Position numbers and translations under genes: made by a program. From the IMG/VR virus record IMGVR_UViG_3300025626_000053, positions 1 through 37,523 of that record: DNA of 37,523 bases; one strand, written 5' to 3'. This document shows, piece after piece, positions 9,098 to 18,200 of this stretch. How positions within the stretch are numbered: position 1 is the first letter of the stretch; every line of letters begins with the position of its first letter. The notes under the pieces were generated by a model. The model was given only the letters and a program-made list of their open reading frames with translations, did not search any database and had not been told where the DNA came from. This DNA comes from a virus.

Positions 9098-10852
9098 TTA
9101 TCGCCTTATTGTTGTCGTTAGCCCTATAGCACCAAAGTTTCCATCTGTTAGCACACTATCTTTTATGATCTGATTTATTCTAGAATCTACGGCGTATTTT
9201 GTAACCACCCCATCAGACTCCGTCTTTTCTGTAATGATGGGATTTTCTACCGCAGGTGCTTCTGATGGTTTGTATGCGCTCTGATTTCCGCGCTGAAAAT
9301 ACTCCGCATATCCGTTCAAGTAAGTATTTGACAGATACTTGATGTCCAGCGCAACCGATGTAGTTAAAGTTGAGAACTGAGATTGTGTGGCTGCTAACTC
9401 AGCTTTCAGTGTGTCAATAATGCTAGACTGTGCTTCTGGAATTTTTGTTTGTTTAACTTCTGCTACAGCATTTGCTAAGTAACCCTGTTCTGGGGTTACA
9501 ACATCAATATTGTTTTCCGCAGGTCTTCCTCCCAACAAAGATTCTCTTACAGACGATCTGGAAAGTTCTAAGTGTTTAGTATAAATTTCATTTGTCAAAA
9601 AATGCTTACATGCCGTAACAAAATACTTACCAGAATACATATTGTTTTCTACAAACTCGGGCGAATTTGGATCAATAGTTTTTGCAAAATCGCTGGGTAA
9701 ACTTAGATTGACAATATCACCAGCACCAATTTCATTAGTTCCTCCGTCAATAGCAACGTTGACTCTGATACCCGACATAGACAATGATCCATGCATATCA
9801 TATTTTATCCACTGAGTTTTATCTGTCATAGGATCGTTGATTGCTGGTGTATATATCCTTTCGCCCGGTCTTTCTTTGGAAGAGAAATTTCCGAATATAC
9901 TATTGCTATTGACAAAATTATTTACATAAAAATCATTGATTCCATTTTGGTAATCAAACTGATATGTCTCGACAGATCTTCTGGCTATGTTAACATTAGT
10001 CAATTTAGATTTGTAAAAACCATTACCCATATTAGTCATATGATTGAAATTTGTCTGCGGCTCTACACTTTCTGCTCTGACAGTTGTTTCTGCTCCTGCT
10101 GCTTCGTTGTAGGTGATCGAAGGAAAATATACAATATTGTATATATCAAACCCGTCTCCATCAGAAAGTTTTGGGGATAATGATCTCAGGTTAGACATCC
10201 CAGCAAATACTTTCCCAGTAGATACTCTCTCAAAAAATAAAAAGTAATCTCCAGATGCGCATGCTCTTTTCGCTAAAAAATTTATTGCTTGTATAGGCGT
10301 GTATCCTGGCGACACAAAAGTCTTATCTAATCTCGGTAAGCTGTTTGATATATTGACGGTAGTGTTCATCTCGCTACACAAGTCTTTTACTATTTCGCTA
10401 ATTCTTCTTTGACCACCCCAAGACTTGTACACTCGTTTCTTTTGTGATCGAATTGCACTTTCTGATGTGAACTGCAATCCGTACCTTATAGCATTGTTTG
10501 CAGAAACTTCACCTTTAGTTATGGTGTGAATAATTAGGTCCGAACGATCGATGATTACGTCTTCAGCATTAGGTTTGAACAGTTTTATTTTCAGATATTC
10601 TCCACCCGTAAACTGAAACTTTTCTAAGCCCCCAACATAATCTAAGATTTCTACAGATCCTGAAATTGATGGATTGAAAATATCCTCATATATATTTAAT
10701 CCTGTCATCACTTCAGACAAAGAAATTTGCTGCCCGTCGCGCAGAATTACTGATAAGGTATCTATGACATACGTGCCTGCAATATGTGACTGAACAACAG
10801 ATTCTTGGCTGGCAACCTGACTAGCCAAGTCTGGAAACTTACGTGCAACCAT
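9098..10852 (-). CDS. 27: Baseplate hub protein gp27-like (gpD-type)
   Basis: 584 residues, longer than T4 gp27 (391). The first 400 residues have the phage hub/late-control D pattern: GTYVIDTLSVILRDGQ, then LNIYEDIFNPSISGSVEI, a helical YTPIQAINFLAKRA segment, and a beta-rich SGKYFVTACKHFLTN. The C-terminal extension (about 430-584) carries a coiled coil around IIDTLKAELAATQSQFSTL. The gene sits between gp53 and gp5 and overlaps the gp53 stop as TAATG. gp27 trimers form the central hub that holds gp5. The identification rests on pattern and position rather than on strong identity with T4. Confidence 0.75.
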   Translation of the reverse strand: MVARKFPDLASQVASQESVVQSHIAGTYVIDTLSVILRDGQQISLSEVMTGLNIYEDIFNPSISGSVEILDYVGGLEKFQFTGGEYLKIKLFKPNAEDVIIDRSDLIIHTITKGEVSANNAIRYGLQFTSESAIRSQKKRVYKSWGGQRRISEIVKDLCSEMNTTVNISNSLPRLDKTFVSPGYTPIQAINFLAKRACASGDYFLFFERVSTGKVFAGMSNLRSLSPKLSDGDGFDIYNIVYFPSITYNEAAGAETTVRAESVEPQTNFNHMTNMGNGFYKSKLTNVNIARRSVETYQFDYQNGINDFYVNNFVNSNSIFGNFSSKERPGERIYTPAINDPMTDKTQWIKYDMHGSLSMSGIRVNVAIDGGTNEIGAGDIVNLSLPSDFAKTIDPNSPEFVENNMYSGKYFVTACKHFLTNEIYTKHLELSRSSVRESLLGGRPAENNIDVVTPEQGYLANAVAEVKQTKIPEAQSSIIDTLKAELAATQSQFSTLTTSVALDIKYLSNTYLNGYAEYFQRGNQSAYKPSEAPAVENPIITEKTESDGVVTKYAVDSRINQIIKDSVLTDGNFGAIGLTTTIRR

Positions 10853-11376
10853 TACAAATTCTCAGTTGAGTTTAATATCTCACGAATAGCTACGTCTAGT
10901 TTTTTGATCAAAGAAGAATCGAGCAACTTAATATTTCTTTTTTCGTTGTTCAAATATTCTTCGTATTGGTATATCGACTGAGAATATTTGTCTGTCTCGG
11001 AAGAACTTTCATATGCCTGTTGGCTTGTGATAATGTCATTGACATAATAGTATGCAATATTTGTTTGTGCATAGGTTAAAGATCCGTATTTTTCAATAAT
11101 ATATTTCTTCAGAGTTTTTTCGCTCCGAGGCCATTCGTCGTACATATTGTGAATACCATTCAGCAGGAGTATCGCATAAGCATAGCTAGGATTTCCATAG
11201 AATGTGTATGCAACATATTCTGGTTTTTCACCGTCAAGGATTATGTAGTTTCTTGCACCTGTTGCACCAAACGATCGAATTCTATCGTTTATCTTAACTC
11301 TCTGGGTAATATCAACACCAGTCAGATAGTGATAATCGTCTACTTTGTATGATAATTTTTTATAATTTTTGAACAT
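10852..11376 (-). CDS. 53: Baseplate wedge protein gp53
   Basis: 174 residues (T4 gp53 196). Key similarities are VAYTFYGNPSYAYAILLLNG, matching T4 ELANAIYGNPQLYWVLLMCN, and the following MYDEWPRSEKTLKKYI, the counterpart of YDPYYGWITSQEAAYQ. gp53 attaches wedges to one another around the hub. It overlaps both neighbours as TAATG at start and stop, which fits coupled translation. Confidence 0.9.
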   Translation of the reverse strand: MFKNYKKLSYKVDDYHYLTGVDITQRVKINDRIRSFGATGARNYIILDGEKPEYVAYTFYGNPSYAYAILLLNGIHNMYDEWPRSEKTLKKYIIEKYGSLTYAQTNIAYYYVNDIITSQQAYESSSETDKYSQSIYQYEEYLNNEKRNIKLLDSSLIKKLDVAIREILNSTENL

Positions 11377-12344
11377 TATACTAACTTTCTTCCTCTATCT
11401 CGGTCGATATTTGCATCACCATAAGTTCTTGGTGTCACCTCAATTAAACTGAGCGATAAGTTTGTTTCCGATGGATATCCGTCTTTCATGAATGTCATTT
11501 TTTGACCACCGTAGTCTGTAGAGACGGCTTCTATAACACAAACCTTACTCTGAAACTTCACCTCACCACTACTAGCTCCACCGAAACCGCCTATACTTTG
11601 ACCAACTATTAAATCAAATTGTAAAAGATGCGGATACCCAAATGTGAAATTTGAACCTTCACCCACAAATCCTTCACCGTCTTTTCCTTCAGCCGGTAAT
11701 CCCGCCGAAGCTGCTATGCGTAAAGCATTTACTGCAGCATTTATATTGCGAGCATCCACAGAATTCCTAGGCTTCAAATTAAATGGTAACTGATACCTCC
11801 TGAACGCAGGACCTTTAAATAGTTGTTGTTGCATCGGATTTACGGTTCTTTTAGCTAAGAATTCAAATTGCGAAATGTTTCCTAACCCAGCAGATCCTAT
11901 AAACCCAGCAAGGTTTCCGCCGGCCTTCTTCAAAGAATATTCAAGAGCATCTTTAGCACTGTAAGCAAACTGGCCAGCTGCGTCGCCAGCATTTTTCAAA
12001 AAATCCGCTTTCGTGCTTTCAAAAAGATTTGTGAAAGCTTGAGCACCTTCGCCCTGACTAACTCCACCACCAAAAATAGGACCATCTTGTACATAACTAT
12101 TTGTATTAGTCAAGTTAAGACTGGGGGGCGCTCTCAGTGTAATAATCGGCGCGTCTTTCATTCTCCCGCCATCTTCTGCTATGAGGGTAAATTGTATTTT
12201 CGGAACTATGTATTCGGTATCTCCAACAAAGCTTATAGTTTCATCAAACCCAACATATCTATTCTTTGCACTCTCAATAGAAGTATTATATACTGGATAT
12301 GATCCATCTTCATCTTTTGCTATGGAAAACACTGTGCGCGCCAT
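11376..12344 (-). CDS. 48: Baseplate tail tube cap gp48
   Basis: 322 residues (T4 gp48 364). It is the first gene of the left-hand baseplate operon, transcribed away from gp4. Features consistent with cyanophage-type gp48 are the N-terminal tail-tube-like beta segment (YIVPKIQFTLIAEDGGRMKDAP), the middle FLAKRTVNPMQQQLFKGPAF and the C-terminal tube-domain strands (FDLIVGQ, MTFMKDGYPSETNLSLSLIEV). gp48 and gp54 together form the platform on which the tail tube starts; gp54 is at 13436-14224 on the other strand. Confidence 0.82.
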   Translation of the reverse strand: MARTVFSIAKDEDGSYPVYNTSIESAKNRYVGFDETISFVGDTEYIVPKIQFTLIAEDGGRMKDAPIITLRAPPSLNLTNTNSYVQDGPIFGGGVSQGEGAQAFTNLFESTKADFLKNAGDAAGQFAYSAKDALEYSLKKAGGNLAGFIGSAGLGNISQFEFLAKRTVNPMQQQLFKGPAFRRYQLPFNLKPRNSVDARNINAAVNALRIAASAGLPAEGKDGEGFVGEGSNFTFGYPHLLQFDLIVGQSIGGFGGASSGEVKFQSKVCVIEAVSTDYGGQKMTFMKDGYPSETNLSLSLIEVTPRTYGDANIDRDRGRKLV

Positions 12345-12376
12345 TTTTTATGTTCCTAAATAACTAGTCTTTTACT

Positions 12377-12384
12377 TATTTATA
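12377..12384 (-). promoter_or_regulatory. T4-type late promoter for gp48-53-27-5
   Basis: Perfect TATAAATA on the minus strand, 32 nt upstream of the gp48 ATG in the 48-bp divergent gap with gp4. The plus-strand reading of the same bases gives TATAAT (12381-12386) immediately before the gp4 start. No good -35 is seen for it. Confidence 0.75.
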
Positions 12385-12392
12385 ATGTGCGT

Positions 12393-12830
12393 ATGCCATA
12401 TTTCGGTTACAAAGGAAAATATAAACCAAAAAATTACTCTAAGTATGAGGGTGATCCTACCAAGATTATTTATAGAAGTCTTTTAGAACGCAAATTTATG
12501 GTTCATTGTGACAATAATCCAAACATTTTGATGTGGTCATCCGAAGAAGTTATTATACCATATATTTCACCAAAAGACAATAAATATCATCGGTATTTTA
12601 TGGACTTCAAAGTTAAGTATGCGGATAAGAACGGAAAGATTGGCGTTATGCTTATAGAAGTTAAACCATCCTCAAAAACACAAAAACCCAAACCAGCCAA
12701 AAAATCTAAGAGGTACATCGAAGAAGTTTTTGAATGGGGTGTCAACGAAGCTAAGTGGAAAGCGGCAAGTGAGTATTGCAAAGATCGTGGTTGGCAATTC
12801 AAAATAATGACAGAAAAAGAACTCAGGTGA
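12393..12830 (+). CDS. 4: Head completion nuclease-like protein gp4
   Basis: 145 residues from the ATG at 12393 (an in-frame GTG at 12387 is possible; neither has a clear Shine-Dalgarno). It aligns with T4 gp4 over its length: YKPKNYSKYEGDPTKIIYRS versus FVPKNISKYRGDPKKIVYRS, WSSEEVIIPY versus WGSEEVVIPY, then the TnsA-like nuclease residues in YFMDFKVKY and MLIEVKPS (D...ExK), and NEAKWKAASEYCKDRGWQFKI. T4 gp4 completes the packaged head before tail joining. This is the first gene of the plus-strand block. Confidence 0.93.
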   Translation: MPYFGYKGKYKPKNYSKYEGDPTKIIYRSLLERKFMVHCDNNPNILMWSSEEVIIPYISPKDNKYHRYFMDFKVKYADKNGKIGVMLIEVKPSSKTQKPKPAKKSKRYIEEVFEWGVNEAKWKAASEYCKDRGWQFKIMTEKELR

Positions 12831-12831
12831 T

Positions 12832-12839
12832 TATAAATA
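12832..12839 (+). promoter_or_regulatory. Possible late promoter between gp4 and the next gene
   Basis: Perfect TATAAATA on the plus strand, only 6 nt before the ATG at 12846, which would give an almost leaderless transcript. This spacing differs from the other late promoters here (25-72 nt), so the match may be accidental. Confidence 0.3.
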
Positions 12840-12845
12840 GAATAT

Positions 12846-13436
12846 ATGTTGATATTTAAAGAACTAATATATAACGGTGTCCGAGCAGGGCAAGTTCCAG
12901 CAAGAACCAAAGCTGCGAGAACTTGGTTTCGTGATGCCGCATCTCAGGCTTCTGGTGACTTCAGACCGTCTAGTCTTGTTCGTCAGTTTTCGGAAAAACG
13001 GCGCGTGAGTAGACCTGAGCCGGGGTATATGTATTCCTTTAAATATGATCCGAAACACAAAAAAACATTGCCATACTATGATGTATTTCCACTAGTGTTT
13101 GCTGCTGAATTTTATAGTGATGGATTTTTGGGTATAAACTTTCACTATTTACCACTACCGCTAAGAGCTAAACTAATGGATGCACTTTACACAATATCGT
13201 CAGATAAAAGATATGATGATGAAACTAAGATTTTGCTCAGTTATGATATCTTAAAATCGGCATCAAAATTTAAAATGTTTGCCCCGACAGTAAAACGGTA
13301 TCTGTACTCATATGTCAGAACACCATTTTTAGAAATTAATGCTGTCGAGTGGGATATGGCGTTGTTTTTACCTATAGAAAGCTTCAAGAAAGCGTCTGCT
13401 CAAGAAGTTTGGAAAGATAGTCGAGGAAAAATCTAA
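12846..13436 (+). CDS. Conserved T4-like virion-region protein of unknown function
   Basis: 196 residues. I do not recognise a named domain. Conserved-looking features are GYMYSFKYDPKHKKTLPYYD, FPLVF, DGFLGINFHYLPLPLRAKLMD and a C-terminal EWDMALFLPIESF followed by VWKDSRGKI. I remember similar proteins next to gp4 in cyanophages. By position it lies where T4 has the gene 2 (DNA-end protector)/4/53 group, so a head-completion or DNA-end role is possible but unproven. No Shine-Dalgarno precedes the ATG. Its stop overlaps the gp54 start as TAATG. Confidence 0.7.
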   Translation: MLIFKELIYNGVRAGQVPARTKAARTWFRDAASQASGDFRPSSLVRQFSEKRRVSRPEPGYMYSFKYDPKHKKTLPYYDVFPLVFAAEFYSDGFLGINFHYLPLPLRAKLMDALYTISSDKRYDDETKILLSYDILKSASKFKMFAPTVKRYLYSYVRTPFLEINAVEWDMALFLPIESFKKASAQEVWKDSRGKI

Positions 13437-14224
13437 TGGCCTTCGATGATGGTAAAACCGGTTTTTCTCTAAACAGATTTAAATCTACTATACAAGATTT
13501 GGCTAGACCCAATTTATTTGCAGTTAAAGTTGGACGCCCTAATATTTTTAATACCGATAACGCTAGAGCATTTCCTTCTATGGAGTTTGGCGGATCTTCC
13601 TTTACAGGCAGTAATATTTGGGAAGCAATCACCGCTTTTATTCGAGGAGACTGGAGTAACGATGATGTTTTAGCAGGAATAGTGTTTCCTGGCGGTTGGC
13701 CAAGCGAAGTCATCACATGGGCATCTAGTTATGGTGATTACACACGAGATAAGGATATACATTTGGTGTGCGAGGCTGCAGAATTTCCAGGCAAGACAAT
13801 TTCCACAACCGAAGATGCATTGGCGGGACCCTCGTTTACTATGCCATATGATACTGTGTATAACAATGTGACACTTACCTTTTTGGCTAGGAAAAAGATG
13901 TATGAAAGAGCGTTTTTTGATTTGTGGATGGAAGGTATTATTGGTACAGGAACTCCTCAAAACGATTCGGCAAGTGGTATTAATATTAGGTTTCGTGCCG
14001 GAGAAATAAATTATTACGATGATATTCATGCTCCAATAGAAATATTTCAGCTAGACGAAAAATCAAACCAAGTGGCGAGAACTCTTCTAGCAGAAGCATA
14101 TCCAATAGCACTAAGTTCAATGAATTTGAACTGGGATGAAAGAGATACATACCAAAGATTTACCGTGACATTTGCTTATAGATATCATAACGTAGATTAT
14201 GATGATAGTGCGTCACCTTTTTAA
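13436..14224 (+). CDS. 54: Baseplate tail tube initiator gp54
   Basis: 262 residues (T4 gp54 320). The N-terminus (FKSTIQDLARPNLFAVKVGR) has the tail-tube-family start seen in gp54 and gp19. The C-terminus RFTVTFAYRYHNVDYDD parallels T4 gp54 AVFDVTFAYRVMQTG. The central AAEFPGKTISTTE segment matches the tube-protein strand that docks on the next ring. With gp48 it nucleates the tail tube on the hub. A second tube-family gene is not seen in this window, so this is unlikely to be the main tube protein gp19. Confidence 0.8.
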   Translation: MAFDDGKTGFSLNRFKSTIQDLARPNLFAVKVGRPNIFNTDNARAFPSMEFGGSSFTGSNIWEAITAFIRGDWSNDDVLAGIVFPGGWPSEVITWASSYGDYTRDKDIHLVCEAAEFPGKTISTTEDALAGPSFTMPYDTVYNNVTLTFLARKKMYERAFFDLWMEGIIGTGTPQNDSASGINIRFRAGEINYYDDIHAPIEIFQLDEKSNQVARTLLAEAYPIALSSMNLNWDERDTYQRFTVTFAYRYHNVDYDDSASPF

Positions 14225-14248
14225 TTTAAAACTACTGAGGAGTATACT

Positions 14249-14989
14249 ATGGCTTTACCAAAAATTAAGACACCAACACATGAATTGATTGTTCCTTCAT
14301 CTGGCCTGCCGATGACATACCGGCCTTTCCTTGTTAAAGAGCAAAAGATTTTGCTTATGGCACTGGAAAGTAACGAACAAACAGAAATGATGCGCGCCAT
14401 CAAACAAATCATTGTAAACTGTGTGATCGGTGAAATTGATGTGGATTCGTTACCAATGTTTGATTTGGAATATATTTTCCTACAACTAAGAGCAAGGTCT
14501 GTCGGCGAAACAGTAGATCTAAAACTATCACATTTCGGCGGGAAAAACTCTGATGGTGAAGAGTGCGCAGGGTTTCACCAGTATGAAATTGATTTGACTG
14601 CGATTGAAGTTTATCGAGAAGAAGGGCACGATCCCAAAATCCTTTTGGATGAAGAGTCTGGGATTGGTGTTGTGCTGAAATACCCAACACTCCATATGGC
14701 AGAAGATATTAATGAAGCCGCAGAAAAATCTCAAATAGAAGTTATCACTGATATGGTAGTTACTTGTATTGATGTCATTTTTGATAAGGAAGATGTTTAT
14801 CCTGCGGTAGAATCTTCGCACGACGAACTCACTGCGTTCTTGAACGACTTGTCACAAGACCAGTTTGCAAAAATCACAGATTTTTTTAGTACTATGCCAA
14901 AACTGAAAAAAGACATTGAGTGGAAGTGTACTTTATGCGGAAAAGACGAAACTACTGAGCTGGAGGGAATGGCAAATTTTTTCGGATAA
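14249..14989 (+). CDS. 26: gp26-like baseplate hub / tail assembly protein (T4_baseplate family)
   Basis: 246 residues (T4 gp26 208), with the family N-terminus TPTHELIVPSSGLPMTYRPFL, then VKEQKILLMALES, the IVNCVIGEIDVDSLPMFDLEY segment, and a C-terminal CTLCGKDE pair (one CxxC). A strong GAGGAG precedes the ATG. The last codons (GCA AAT TTT TTC GGA TAA) contain two overlapping canonical -1 slippery heptamers. A slip there removes the stop and continues into the next ORF, giving a product of about 313 residues. With the tape measure gene right downstream, this protein occupies the place of lambda gpG or P2 gpE tail assembly chaperones. Confidence 0.88.
   Translation: MALPKIKTPTHELIVPSSGLPMTYRPFLVKEQKILLMALESNEQTEMMRAIKQIIVNCVIGEIDVDSLPMFDLEYIFLQLRARSVGETVDLKLSHFGGKNSDGEECAGFHQYEIDLTAIEVYREEGHDPKILLDEESGIGVVLKYPTLHMAEDINEAAEKSQIEVITDMVVTCIDVIFDKEDVYPAVESSHDELTAFLNDLSQDQFAKITDFFSTMPKLKKDIEWKCTLCGKDETTELEGMANFFG
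14974..14983 (+). other. Candidate programmed -1 frameshift site at the end of gp26
   Basis: In the gp26 reading frame the sequence reads A-AAT-TTT-TTC. AAATTTT (14974-14980) and TTTTTTC (14977-14983) both fit the X-XXY-YYZ rule for -1 slippage in the correct frame. After a slip, translation reads TTT CGG ATA AGC TTG TCT, entering the small ORF at 14992 in frame with no stop between. A short possible hairpin (TGTC-TCAC-GACA, 14993-15004) lies about 10 nt downstream; it is weak, so I do not rely on it. Confidence 0.65.
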
Positions 14990-14991
14990 GC

Positions 14992-15189
14992 TTGTCTCAC
15001 GACAGTCTTTTGAATCATTATAAAACAAACTTTGCAATGATGCAACACCATAAATACAGCCTAACAGAACTTGATGATATGATGCCGTTTGAAAGAGAGA
15101 TTTATATTGCTCTACTTTCGGAATATGTGAAAAAAGAAAATGAAAGGATAGAAGAACAAAATCGGAAAGCGCAGTCTAAACGACGGTAA
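14992..15189 (+). CDS. Small gp51-position protein; likely the T-like extension of gp26
   Basis: 65 residues if begun at the TTG at 14992, which has no good ribosome site. The only internal ATGs (15037 onward) would remove the conserved-looking start SLLNHYKTNFAMMQHHKYSL. The body is helical and charged (ELDDMMPFEREIYIALLSEYVKKENERIEEQ). It sits 2 nt after gp26 in the -1 frame and 15 nt before the tape measure gene. In cyanophage-type genomes, to my recollection, this position is annotated as gp51, hub assembly catalyst, but T4 gp51 is much larger. Production as a gp26 fusion by -1 frameshifting explains the poor start. Confidence 0.7.
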   Translation: MSHDSLLNHYKTNFAMMQHHKYSLTELDDMMPFEREIYIALLSEYVKKENERIEEQNRKAQSKRR

Positions 15190-15204
15190 TACAGAGAGAA
15201 ACAC

Positions 15205-18200
15205 ATGGCATCTAATTTAGAAAGATTCAGCGGTTACATTGGCGGTAAAGTCAAAGGTGCGGCATCAGATTTTGCCGCAGGCGCAAAAGCCTCTGTGTAT
15301 TCCGCAAATCCCGCTATGTTCGGAGGTATTGAATCTGGTGTTACTGGATTAAAAAATGAGTTTATGCGGGCCCGCAGTGGTGATGAAAAAAGAGCGAGAC
15401 AAGAACGAGCACAAAAAAATCGAGAAAGGGGTTTTCAAGAAGAGCAACGCAACGAACAAAGATATGCTGATGAACAGCAACAAAAAATCTTTAAATCTAT
15501 GGACGATAAGCTCGAACAAATTCTCAAAGCTTTATTAAAAGGTAAGGATGGGGGGGATAGTCTGCTTGGTGGTCTACCACTTTTGGGGTTGGGTTTCAAG
15601 GGCCCAGGCAAAACCCCACCAAGGGTGCCAGGCGTTGATGGTAAAACCCCACCAAGAGTGTCAGACGTTGATGGTAAAAAGCCACCAAGAGTGCCAGACG
15701 TTGATGGTAAAAAACCACCAAAAATTGTAGATCCGGAGCTTAAAAAAATTCGCCTTAGAGGTTTGGGTTTTTTTGATGATATAGTAAAGTCTTTCGAGAA
15801 AATGAAAACTTCTCTGTTCAAGACATCTATAAAATTTCCAGAATTGGAGCGGTACGCCACATCGATGGCCGATGACATGGGTAAATCCGTCAAAGCTATC
15901 GGAGATATGTCGGATAGTATCAAAGCTTCCCGAGAATCTCTCCTAGCAAAATTTGGTCCACAGACTGGGAAAGGCGGTAAAGCTTTATCTGGCGCCGCAT
16001 TAGACAGTCGATTAGGTAAACTTGCCGGTGAAGCAGATAATCTACCAAAACTTATGGAACTGCCGGGCGAAGGCAAGGCTGGCGGCGCGGTAGCCGATGC
16101 GGCGAAAGGTGGAGATATATTAGACAGTATGTCCAAAGCAACCAAAGCATTTTCTGCGGAAGGTGCTATCGGTAAAGTTTTTAAGGGTCTTGCTGTGTTT
16201 GCTGCTGGGATGGGAAAAGCTGTCGCCGGTCCACTAAAACTTTTGGTCGAACTGACTGATATTGGTCAATTTGCAAAAGGGATAGGGAAAGTATTAGGAC
16301 CTATTGGTATTATATTTGGAATCTTTGACGGTTTGATGAATGCTTTGGATACTGAAGGGTTGGCTGAAACTTTAGGCAAAGATGTCGGAAAAATCGGAAT
16401 GCAGGAAAGGATTTCCGGATTCATTGGTGGATTTATAGGAAGCATTGGTGGATTGTTCGATTTGGTTTCCGGTTTGATGGGAATCGAACTCGAAGGCAAA
16501 TCTATACAGAAAAAAATGACCGACACATTCACCAAGTTTTTTGATGATATTTTTGAAGAACTTGGGATCATTTTTAAAGCTGTAGGTGAGTTTTTACAGT
16601 CAGAACCTGTTCAAATTGTTTTTGATTATATCAAGGATATGACCGGAAACTTCATGAAAGGGATTGTGAGCATATTTAAACTTCTTGCTGCGATTGTCAC
16701 TTGGGATGTTGACAAGATGAAATCTGCGGGCATTGATTTGAGCCGAGTGATAACAAACTCATTCAAAGCTCTCGGTAACGTTATAATAGATGCTATAAAT
16801 TATCTGATTAATAAATTTAATGCCTTTGCAGGAACCGATGTAAGAACTATAGACAGATTTGAAAAGTCAGGGGCGGTAGAAGATTGGACGGATCGAGATA
16901 TTGCGGGTTATTTGAGCGACAAAAAAGAAGAATATGACAACGTTGGTCTTAGCCGCAAACTAAGCGAACAGTGGCTGGCCACCAACGAAGCCCTCGTTAC
17001 TAAGTATACTCAGGAAATGGCCGATAGAGGATTTAAGGAAGGAGAAGAAAACCAGCCCAGCTTATTGTCTGGCGATAGAGCGGATTGGGCGATTTTAACC
17101 GGTCAGATTAACAAAGCGCGCCGGGAAATCGAGGCGGCCGAGAAAGAAATATCACTTTTCGACGAACAAGGCCTTTCGGAATCCGAGATTGAAATAAAAA
17201 CCAGATATGAAAATATTATTGCTGAACAAAACAGAAGAGCGGCCGCCGGAGCAGACCCAGTTCCGTCACCGTCGCCAGCAGAGGGTGCAGACCCAGTTCC
17301 GTCACCGTCGCCAGCAGAGGGTACAGAAACATCCGAAGAGGGCACAGAAAAACCACCAGAAGAACAGCCACCAACAAAGGGTGATACTACAGAGCAGACT
17401 GATGCTATAACAACTGCAACGACTGACGTTGGGAATATTATCAACGACGGCAACGTTGAAGCTATGGATAATGCTGCCGAGCTGTCCGAAGCGGAAAGAC
17501 TTCAGCAAGAAGCGTTAGCGGTTGCAAATGCGGACCACCAAGCGAACCTCAATTCTGAAATGCAACGAGCGTACCACGTTGGTGTTGATAGAATGCTTGC
17601 TGGGCAATCGGAACTGATGAGATCTTTGGTTGGACCTTTACTGAAAGGTCAAGGTGGAGAAGAGGGTGGATTCTTATCCAAATTATTTGGTGGTGGTAAA
17701 GAAGGTGGGTTCTTTAGTAAATTCGGGGATTCTCTCGGAAGTTTTTTTGGTAAAGGCACCGGCGGTTGGTTCGATAAGACTACTGGATTCTTTGATGGCG
17801 CTAAAGACCTATTCGGTGGTATCAAAGATACTTTCGGTAGTATTTCTGGTGCGTTTGATGAGCTGTTGGGTGGAGGTGGTAGCGGCACAAATATACTAAA
17901 GACTGCTGGATTTGGCGGATCGTTTAATACCGGAGATCCTCTTGCAAATCTTCTTGGTGGAAAACTAAGCGAAGAACTTGGGTTATCTGGTGTAGGAACA
18001 AACGCTGTAGCAGGCACCCTTAAAAACATTGTTGGTGGTATGGGTGTCGGAAATAGTTTTCGATCGGCGCTTGCGGGACCAGGCGGATTAGCTGGCGGCC
18101 TCGGTGCAGCATTGACTATTGGTAGCGCTGACATAAACACCGTGGGTGGTGCTCTAAGTGGTGGTTTGGGCATATATCAATTACTTAAAGGTGGCGGACT

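Noticed and set aside
12354-12386. Plus-strand promoter for gp4 (CCTAAATA or TATAAT next to the start)
   Set aside because: CCTAAATA lacks the key second A of the late box, and TATAAT would give a leaderless RNA without a -35.
15435-16145. Long minus-strand ORF opposite the tape measure gene (236 codons)
   Set aside because: A shadow ORF created by codon bias of the Gly/Pro-rich tape measure; no ribosome site and no familiar protein features.
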